Part shown: piece after piece, positions 55,516-64,000 of the stretch
Position numbering within the stretch: the first letter of the stretch is position 1
Layout: the number at the start of each line of letters is the position of its first letter
DNA from: Euleptes europaea
Lineage: Eukaryota > Chordata > Lepidosauria > Squamata > Sphaerodactylidae
Direction of reading: 5' to 3'
Length of the DNA: 64,000 nucleotides
NCBI RefSeq assembly: GCF_029931775.1
Contig: NC_079314.1
Coordinates: 70,857,879-70,921,878 of the forward strand
Notes under the pieces: generated by a model
Databases searched by the model: none
Seen by the model: only the letters and a program-made list of their open reading frames with translations
Told to the model about the DNA's origin: nothing
Made by a program: the position numbers and the translations under genes

Positions 55516-58500
55516 TTACTTTTTATTAAATGCTTCTAGCAAACGCAGCAGGTGCAGAAACAGATTGATGATATCCAAATAGAGGTTGATTGCAGCCAGT
55601 ATATATTCTTCTGGAGACAGTTTGTGCATTAGCAGATGAGTGTCATAGATAATAAATCCACAGAACAGAAGTGCTCCTGCAGCGGCAAATATCAGCTCTG
55701 CTACTTCACTGTAGAAGAAGAGCTACAGCCAAAGAGCACACATACAAACATATTTAGTTCAAAATGTCTAGTATAAAAACTTATCAGAATCTGAGTTAAC
55801 CATAATATATCAATAATTAAAAATAGGAATATTTGGTTTGCTTACAGAGCTTACAAATCAGATATTAGAATCAAACCACTGCAACTAGTCAATCTCTCAT
55901 TGATACTTGGCCTTGGAGCACAACTGAAATGAATGTAGGTTGTGCATCAGAAGTCCTTGGTGGTCTGAACAGATCGAATCGGCAAGAGCAGATACACCCT
56001 CTATCTTTATGGTGCCCATAGGAATGAATGGGGAGTAGTGAGCCTGGGAGCAAAACATTCCTACATGACACTTGTCAGCTCAGATGCAATAAGTAGGGCC
56101 ATATGGGAGGAAAATGTATTTTTGACATCTGAAAGCAGCTTCAGGCTTGGGTGGAAGGAGCAAGTATTTAATCCTTCTCCCTAACAGTCTAGAAAATAGA
56201 AGGCAGGCCAAAAAGGTTGTGTAGGTCATGCTGTCTTCCTGGTGCATGCCTCTCTTCTAAGAGGTGGGCATACACCAAAAGTGGAGCACAATCAATGTAC
56301 GGTGCAGGGAAGAGGTTGTCATGAACATGGGAAAAGGAATGACAACTGGAGTTGGGCGAGGGAGCAAGGACCTTCCTCCTGGATTTGTCTGATGGTGGAA
56401 ACAACAGGAATCCTGATGGATTAGTTCCTCCTCCAGTGTTGCCAGCAACTTCTTCATATGCTTGCTGAACAGAACTCCTGAATTTGATTAGATATTTAAA
56501 TCTGGAAACTGGAGCCATAAACAGATAAGAGATCTTTGTACAAACTTGAGAAAAGCTCCAGGTTTGCAGTAAAATCTGAAATCTTAAAAATAAAACCCAA
56601 CCCACCAGGGGTTTAACCCGTCAGTAAAAGACTCTCCAGTAAGAGGGCCCTCTCCAGGACAGTTTTGGCCTGCCAGTCCACCCCTGCTCCTCTCCCTCCT
56701 GGCCTGCTTCTCTCCCTCATTAGGGGCCAGGCCCAGCAGTAACCACCAGGCAATTTCCTACCATGCAGTTTGTAGGACTCTCCCAGGAGCAGCAATGGCA
56801 ACCAGATGACTTGATGCCACACAACATGCCTGGGACCAGTGGCAGGCAATGAACAACGTGTGTGACTTGGCTAGGCCTGGCAGTGACCACAACACAACTC
56901 ACCTGAGCAACTTGCTACCTGTCCTGAGCCCAGCTTTGGCTGGGTATGGGGGGCAGCGGCTTGATATCCAAATAAATAAATAATAAATTTGAAGACTAGG
57001 GGAGGGGTAGATAAAAGAAAGGCTGGTTGGTGAGTAGGAAGGATTTCATGCATTTATGTTATATATATTTGTGTTTGAAATGTTTTTCCCCTTGGGGACC
57101 TTGGATCAGGTGAAAAGGCAACATATAAATGTTTCAATAAACAAATAAATAAAAGCATTATAAAGTTTCTTTCAATTTCATAATTATTAATACAGACAAA
57201 TTCTCTAAATGGACTGTTTACTAGCACACTGACATAAAAGGTTTTGCCTTAAAGTTAATCAACAATACAAACTATAAGATAAACCTACATAATAATAATA
57301 AGAATGATTAAAATGATTTAGATCGCACCAAACCTTTCCACTGAAGGAAGGATGTCCATCAGCAAAGTACATCTTGCCTCCCTCTGAAGTCTAAAATGCT
57401 ACTCCAAGGTGACTGCAAAGAACAGTCAGAAGTCTGCAGAGAGGGGAGGATTGATAAAAACTGCCCCACATGAAGAGTTTAACTGTGCATAGGATTGTTC
57501 TGACAAAATTGTCAGTACATAAATAGCTCTGAAATTGTAATTACCCATTACTGTTTTCAATATTAATCAAGAACATAATCTCTTACCCTTAGAAAGCCTG
57601 AGAGGAGAAGAATCCATAAGCAAGCAAACAGCCTGTGAACACAGAGAGGTATGTTAATCTCCTGAAAATTGTCAAAGCTCATTCTATCTTAGATTTAAAA
57701 GTATAGGACACCTAAATCCTCTGAATAAATATTATTATAAAATGTACACTCATACTCTGAACACAGATAATTACATAGCCCTAATGTAACCCCCTTGTTT
57801 TTTGTATGACGCTGGTCAGCTGCCTATCCTGTTTTGCAGCTCCGGAGGGCTCTTGATAGAAAGCCCTTCATAATATTGCAGCGTGAAAAAGGATTTATGA
57901 CTTCCAACAATACCCTAAATTTACTGTTTATATATCAATTGTAGAAAGTTCAACAATGTAGTCCTATGGCTGTTTTGATATATTATTAGGCAACTTACCC
58001 AGCTCCAGCTTTGCTGAAATCCCTTTTGGACTGTAAGGTGTATACAGTGAGAGCCAGAAATACAGCAGTAGTAAGAATAAAGGCTTGCAGGACAACAGAT
58101 ACTTCATAGAAAGTCACTAAATTAAAATGGTAAAAAAGGGAACAATTAAATTTACTTACACCTCATGCATCATTCATTTGATATCATTGCTTGTTTAAAC
58201 CAAAATCATAGGGACATTACACTGAAATGTCAGTCTGGCCTAAGGATGGTATCTGATATAAACCACTTATCCTATAAAGAACCCAAGATCTAAGCTCTAA
58301 ATTCAAGATAAGAACATTTACCCATTTCTACAAACCACAATGGAACAGTAATGTGCACACGTCTGTGTTCTTGGGGCACAGACTACGTTCTGGTAAGTGC
58401 TGCACTTTTCTACTATTACTTGTTATATCATAGAAAAGTGATTTTGTTCACTTCAGTAGGAAGATGCTTAATAGGGAAGACATTAAGTCTGGCTCCTGTT

Positions 58501-61500
58501 GTTTACCCCTCTTGTTCTGCCAAAAATAATGAAGAAAATGATTCCCTTCAAAGGCTGAAACTCTTTTGTAATGGGAACAGAAGCAGCCGTTTGCAGCTGC
58601 TTCATTTACTAGCGCACCCGCAAACAATAGGGTGGCATGGGCATGGTTACTGAGTTTAGTCCCCCACAACTCAGGATTCAGAGGGCCATGAAGCTTCCAA
58701 ACATACAGACTGCCACAGATGTCCCCAAATTTTGGTTATGATCACCACTGATCTTGTTCCTCCCTCTGGGTTCAAGTCTGTTTCTTTGTACTAGGCTTTG
58801 AGAGCACCTGAAAATGGAAGACTTTCAGGAAACAGGCAGGGGACTACCTTGGCAGTCACTCCAAAACAGTGAGAAGTATCACCCCTTCCAAAGCTTAACG
58901 TAAGGTTGATTCCCCAATTATCTCTGACTTAGCTCTTGACACGAAAGCATTGGCCACAGGAGTGTATTTATGGGCTCCTGTGTCACTGTACAGCTACCAC
59001 TAAGCTGATAGTTACAAGAAGTAAAAATCTACATGTTTTTTTCTTACTGGGATGAAAAGACTACATAAGGGTGAATGTTTACCTGTGATAGCAACAGTCA
59101 GTGCTTCCAAAAGTGTCTGTAAGAAATAAAAATAAGGCACTATAATTTAGAGTCAACACTATAGCAGCGTCACAAACATTCCAATCCAAAGGGCTCTATG
59201 TGGGCAGAATTGTTTCTAACGCTGAAGAGATGGGAAAAGCCCAGCTCATGAGCTCAGTGCATACTGGAACCACTATGAGAAGTCCCTCATAAATCAGCCG
59301 ATTAAAAAAAATTGTACACGTTAGATATATTAGGAGTGAGACACACTGAGATCCTTTCTCCTTCCTAGAACATACCAAACAGTACAAAGTGGACTTTTAG
59401 CAAGTGACCTGATATTAATGCGAGGTGAGGGCCTTTATGCTTGCACCAAAAGGTTCATCAGTATGACAAACTATTACTTGATTCTGAACCCTGAACATAA
59501 TTTGTGTTTGGAGATATATTTAGGAAAATGCACACTGAAGTTTAAGAAGACAACACAGAATATGCAGTTATTTGTCTGGGACTTTTCAGTTAAGAAAAGA
59601 GTGGACTACAGGAGGACATGATACAAATTTATAAAATTATGCACAGGGTGGAGAGAGCTGACAAAGAACTCTTTCTCCCTTTTCCAAAATACTAGAACTC
59701 AAGGGCATCCAATGAAGCTGATGGGCAGTAGATTCAGACAGACAAAAAGAAATATTTCTTTACACAGAGTGATTAAAATGTGGAATTCATTGTCAGAGGA
59801 TGTCATGATAGCCACAGGTACTGAAAGGGGATTAGATGGATGAATGGAGGATTAGGTCTATCGGTGGCTACTAGCCATGGTGACTAAAGGAAACCTCCAC
59901 GTTCAGAGGCAGTCAATCTCTGAATCCCAATTCCAGGAAGCAACATCAGGGGAAGGCCTCAGCATCTATGCACTGTTGTTAGCCCTCCAGAGGAACTGGT
60001 TGGCCATTGTGTGATACACGATGGTGGACTAGATGAACCACTGGTCTGATCCAGCAGGGTTCTTATGTTCATATTTGACAGGCACATCATTTTACACAAT
60101 ATATCCTCCCCAAACATCTGTGAAATTTATTTTTAAAGGAAGTGACATTGGCAGAAATATAGAAAAAACAAAGAAATAATTAAAACAAAAGGTATTCTAA
60201 AAATATCAAGGGGTTGATAATAAAATATAAGTGGTCTACAACTATTTTTAAAACATTTGCAAAGATTTTGAGATTAAAAGGTAATGACAGTACTTACAAA
60301 TCCAAAGAGAAGATATAAATTAACTGGATGCTGATGTCTGTATATAGTTAATGCCACAATCACAGCCAAAGAGCCAAGCAAGGACACCAGAAGTACAACA
60401 GGGCTGCAAAATTGAACCAAGAGCACAGGTGATATTAGAGAAAGAGTTACTCTTCCTACTGCTTTTGTCATATGTAAAAAAATTTAAATATTTTCATAAG
60501 AAATGTACATCTTGTTACTGCTGAGTTTTCCTTTAAGGCATAGTTCAAAAATCAAGTGGTAAGAAGAAACGTTGGGATAGGGAAGAAGGAGGGAAGAAGG
60601 AAAAAGACATCTGTATAGATCATACAGGCTTTTAAAAAAAAACATAAAATAGTTACAAGCAACAAATATTTCGTGCCTACCAAATTCTCAAGTCTTAAAT
60701 GTATAAAATAAAAATACATCATGTATATTTGTTAAACAGCTTACTTCTGGATGAATGTTATGAAAGAAAGTAGATAGGGTGTATTAAAGGACACTATTGG
60801 AATGAATGCAAAGACTTTCCATGTCATGAGCCGGGTGGTAAGAACTCCAGGTTCACATCTTAGCTTTAAACTTAGGAGACTGCCATACATGAGCCATTAT
60901 CTCGCAACCTCAACATCTCTCAACCATATGGGGATGATAATGCTGACCCATCTTTACAGGCTCACTGCAAGGGATACCAAGATCAAAAAACACTATTTGT
61001 GTATTATCATTTTAGAACATTAAATAACCACACCAGCAGCACCATTTCTATTTCCTTCTTTTGTAAGGTTCTCATCCTTTAATGCTGCTCTACTCCTATG
61101 CCATTAACAGAACACTAAAACACAAGCTGGCAAGGCTGTCCCATACTTTTATCTTCATCAGGAAAATTGTCAGGTGCTTGTTGTCTCTTAGATTGCTGTT
61201 ATAGGAATAGATGCAGATAAAGTTTTTTCTTTTAAAAAAAGGTGGCAACCCCAATTCCTTGCTATACTAGTGATGACCAAACAAAAGTTCTTTATGGCTC
61301 TGAGCCCCTGATTATTCTCAAGGCAACTCTACTACAGAAGCAAAGATGCAATTCTTACAGATTTTCCTAAACAACCACAGTCTAACACTACATTAAAATA
61401 TATGTCGTTCTTTACAGTAAAAGGTAGGAAGAAAGTGCTTATGCAACAGGATTCATTAGAGGACTCTACCTGTCATGTACAAATGTCCGAATTGTGGTGG

Positions 61501-62280
61501 AGTACAGAAAAACAGCAGCGGTCACTGTAGTCAAGAAAACTTGAGCTGAAAGGATGCTGTAGACTTTGCGCAAGAAAGCTAGGTAGGAAATAAAAACAAC
61601 ATATTAGCATGGATTAGTTACTGCTGAATTTCCTTCAAGATTTAATTCGAGAAGGAAATGATAAGAAAGAACTGAGAAGTGGATGATGCGCTGAAATGAG
61701 CAAGAATGCAACCATAAGACATGAAGAAATAAAGATGTAATAAGTGTCAACTGGATCCAAAATTGGTTCCTCCATAGACGGCAACAGGTCAACCTTATGT
61801 TTATTTAGCATTACAGCACTTGTAATATGGGGACAATGGTACTGGGCAGCCCCATTCCTTTAATATATATGAAAGATTTGCTGAGCAATGGTTAAGTTAA
61901 AAACAATCTACGCCTCCACCCACACAGCCCGTATGTAAAAGAAAATGAATTTGCTGGGGGGAGGAGAAGCGGGCGACCTGGAGGTTCTGGGTTTTTCCAT
62001 CAGTCTTATGAGCAGTCGTTACTTTTATCTCCCCAACCGAGGTAGAGTGATGCCGTCAGACATAACCAGGAAGGCTGATCTGAAGACGAGCGCTTCCTTA
62101 CGCCTGTGATAATTCCCTGGGTAGGTTTCAGCACAGGGGGGAAACGGGAGTGGGCAAAGGCGGGGACGAGCGGGATTCTTTACCCATGCGGATGTGCACA
62201 CTGGCGGAGGCCACATTGCTGCCGTAGTTAAAATCGTCCTCAATGGACGTCCTTGGGTAGCCCTGAGTCTCCGCAGCCAT
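55516..62280 (-). CDS. TMBIM4: TMBIM4, transmembrane BAX inhibitor motif protein 4
   Basis: Seven-helix Golgi/ER membrane protein of the BI-1 (LFG/GAAP) family that leaks calcium and dampens apoptosis. Coding exons (minus): 62280-62184, 61578-61470, 60403-60298, 59116-59083, 58116-57999, 57632-57587, 55722-55516. All have AG/GT borders and the phases join, giving 717 bases and 238 residues, the same length as human. The start is MAAETQGYP; a second ATG lies directly upstream at 62283. Recognisable blocks: [20 protein letters not shown] (residues 12-31), [59 protein letters not shown] and [20 protein letters not shown]. Asp197 (YDTH) and Asp220 (LYLD) are the family's paired acidic residues at the calcium/pH-sensing site. 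It ends LEAFNKK. Nothing in it looks damaged. Confidence 0.97.
56925..57155 (+). mobile_element. Two LINE/SINE 3' tail fragments in TMBIM4 intron 6
   Basis: CTGTCCTGAGCCCAGCTTTG with an AAATAAATAAATAATAAAT tail (to 56992), and CCTTGGGGACCTTGGATCAG with AACATATAAATGTTTCAATA (57090-57155), both typical L2/CR1-derived 3' ends on the plus strand. Confidence 0.5.
59575..60075 (+). mobile_element. CR1 LINE 3' UTR, in TMBIM4 intron 3
   Basis: Closely matches the 3' UTR of the CR1 at 35.5-36.5 kb: GGGACTTTTCAGTTAAGAAA, AAAATTATGCACAGGGTGGA, GAAGCTGATGGGCAGTAGAT, and the end TGGTCTGATCCAGCAGGGTT. It is inserted between TMBIM4 exons 4 and 3, opposite in orientation to the gene. Confidence 0.88.
60822..60985 (+). 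mobile_element. Possible MIR-like or tRNA SINE remnant, in TMBIM4 intron 2
   Basis: CCAGGTTCACATCTTAGC (B-box-like), TATGGGGATGATAATGCTGA and CAGGCTCACTGCAAGGGAT follow the order of an old MIR/tRNA-type SINE. Strongly diverged. Confidence 0.35.
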
Positions 62281-62283
62281 CAT

Positions 62284-62480
62284 GACCGCGGCCCTGGGTT
62301 CCGTAGCGAATATCGCGGCTCTACGGCGACGAGGCGCTTCTCTTCCGGATGAGCAATGCAAATCGATCGCAGAGAGCGCCGATCGCGCCGATCTCTCCTT
62401 TTCCCCCTCGACAAATGTTGTTTTCCTTTCGGTGGCAGAGCTTCCGCTTACAGAATCAGCCTAGCCCTTGGCAGAGGAAG
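62284..62480 (-). promoter_or_regulatory. TMBIM4: CpG-rich promoter of TMBIM4
   Basis: CpG-dense sequence directly upstream of the TMBIM4 start. It holds an ETS-like CTTCCGGAT at 62342-62350 and a perfect octamer ATGCAAAT at 62356-62363 (plus strand). No TATA box is seen, as expected for a housekeeping promoter. Confidence 0.6.
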
Positions 62481-62897
62481 GGGGCGGAGCCGGAGGGAGG
62501 TCAGGGGGTTACTAGAGGCTCATTTAAATTGAATTTCAAATTAAACGGCACCCCCGAACGGTGAGTTTACAGAGGCAGTCTTTGGAATGTGAGCGACGTC
62601 ATAAAGGGTGAAAGGCCGAGAGGGTGGCGCGTTGAACAAGCACAGCTTGAAGACCAGAAGCGTTAAACATATATACAGCATTTCAGAACAGGTCTGCAGC
62701 GCTCGAGCGGAGAAAACCTTCCTTTCCCATTTTCACGAAGACTCTAGCCTCCAGTTGTAACTTGCCGTATGAGGGCAATATACAGTTATCTCTGTGTTTT
62801 CCTTAGATGCAGAAAATAAAAGCTTTGATACAGAGGGAAATAATCTATTGCACTTTCCTTTCCCATTCATAGCAAGGGAGGATGCGTGTAAAAGAGC

Positions 62898-63184
62898 CTG
62901 CATGGCGAAGTGGTTAAGAGCGTCGGACTCTAATCTGGGTTTGATTCCCCACTCCTCCACTTGAGCAGCGGACTCCAATCTGGTGAACAGGATTTGTTTT
63001 CTTAGTTCTCCACATGCAGCCTGCTGGGTGACCTTGGGTTAGTCACAGCTCTCTTAGAGCTCTCTCAGCCCCATCTACCTCCCAGGGTGTCTGTTGTGGG
63101 GAGGGGAAGGGAAGTTGATTGTAAACAGCTTTGAGACTCCTTTCAGTAAAGAAAAGCTAGGTATAAAAACCAACTCTTCTAAAA
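62898..63184 (+). mobile_element. tRNA-derived SINE, type A
   Basis: Full-length plus-strand copy: GCATGGCGAAGTGGTTAAGA head, TGGGTTTGATTCCCC, GGGTGACCTTGGGTTAGTCA, and tail GTATAAAAACCAACTCTTCT. Confidence 0.85.
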
Positions 63185-64000
63185 GAGAAAGGAGGCAGAC
63201 GGGAAAGCTGGTACTATCATTTCCCCATCCACAGCCAAGGTGAATTCATGCATGTGTTGCCTTCTTCACACAAAAGAGAAAGAGGAGCGAAACTGCTGTG
63301 GTAGCTTTAACCAGTGGTAAATATTAACACACATAAGGTTTAAAAATGGTTGATGGAATGCTGGCTGCACAATTAGTATTACCAGCTTCGCAAGTGAAGA
63401 TGTATTGTTTGTACTTTTCTTTTCAGCAAATAAGTAGATAGTCAATTAGATAACTTTTGACAGGCAGCTGCACCCCCAGCTTAGCACCCCAGGTGGTTGC
63501 TCGCCTCCAGAATCTAGGCCTCAGTCACTTTTTACTGGCCAAATCCCCATTCCAGCCTCAGCATGTCTTGAATTTTTTCTGGATAAATTCCTCCAAAGAA
63601 AATGTATTTATACCCAGTAACCTTGCAAGATGGATGTAAATGAGTGGATATAAATACCTGTGTTACACAACTCTTACAGTGCAATCCTGAAGGAGGGGTC
63701 AGTCGGTTTAGGAGCTGACGTGACCCCGCAGCGGCGTACCTGGTTACCTTGGGATAACAGGCACTTACACCACTACAGAGGGCATCCCTGCCGGCCTTGG
63801 GATGCCATGCCGCAGCACAGTGCTTGGGTGCTGGCGGGGCCTTCTGCTGGTGTTCTTCTGGCGCAAATCCCTGCACTGGCATCCCAGGAGGCGTTCCTGG
63901 GGTGTTGCAGGGGGTGGCACTGCCTTGAGGCAGCTTTCAAACCACTTTCACCCTGGGAATGTCTCCTGGGATGCTGGTGGTTCTGCACCACCTTTTTAGG
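63185..64000. other. Unassigned sequence upstream of TMBIM4
   Basis: No gene is recognised. TTACAGTGCAATCCTGAAGG at 63674-63693 starts what may be another TGCAATCC-type hairpin repeat whose GC-rich body (63720-63990) runs out of the window. No IRAK3 exon is visible. Confidence 0.4.

Noticed and set aside
62898-62970. A tRNA gene suggested by A- and B-box-like words
   Set aside because: The words belong to the head of a type-A SINE that continues for 290 bp with its standard tail; no cloverleaf is expected.
1-64000. Prokaryotic-type systems (CRISPR arrays, toxin-antitoxin, defence operons)
   Set aside because: The window has spliced vertebrate genes and vertebrate retroelements throughout; no operon or spacer-repeat structure exists.

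Overview
This window is vertebrate nuclear DNA, most likely from a squamate reptile and possibly a gecko. The evidence is a Bov-B (RTE) LINE, a Sauria-type tRNA SINE, 5S-rRNA-derived SINEs, CR1 and L1 LINEs and many hairpin DNA transposons, together with two spliced genes that are recognisable exon by exon. No bacterial features (operons, CRISPR arrays, phage genes) are present. The species assignment is inference.

Layout. Positions 1-6512 hold a long plus-strand L1 element: a probable 5' UTR, an open ORF1 (1439-2422), an ORF2 broken by three frameshifts and four stops (2455-6204), and a 3' UTR with a poly(A) end. From 6.5 to 49 kb the sequence is intergenic. It is a dense mosaic of SINEs, LINE 3' ends, one LTR fossil, hAT- and Harbinger-like non-autonomous elements and foldback elements, often nested, separated by stretches where I recognise nothing. 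Several nestings can be dated relative to each other because target-site duplications (TSDs) are visible.

The host genes lie at the right, both on the minus strand. LLPH (coding exons 50812-51001 and 49269-49432, non-coding first exon ending at 52046 in a CpG-rich promoter) encodes a small basic nucleolar protein. TMBIM4 (seven coding exons from 62280 down to 55516, 238 codons) encodes a seven-helix Golgi/ER membrane protein of the BAX-inhibitor-1 family. In mammals the order is HMGA2 - LLPH - TMBIM4 - IRAK3, so the left part of the window is probably the HMGA2-LLPH intergenic region and IRAK3 should follow to the right. The two genes are neighbours but have unrelated roles.

The most interesting signal is a set of foldback elements (19768-20006, 32729-33454, copies at 21.8, 48.6 and 51.5 kb, and a related insertion at 52.4 kb). 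Two of them have exact 14-bp TSDs and an unpaired right-hand tail of 41-43 nt. Most carry a CTGAAGA-hairpin-GAAA motif that resembles a hammerhead ribozyme core. I suggest they are non-autonomous relatives of Penelope-like retroelements; this is inference and checkable.
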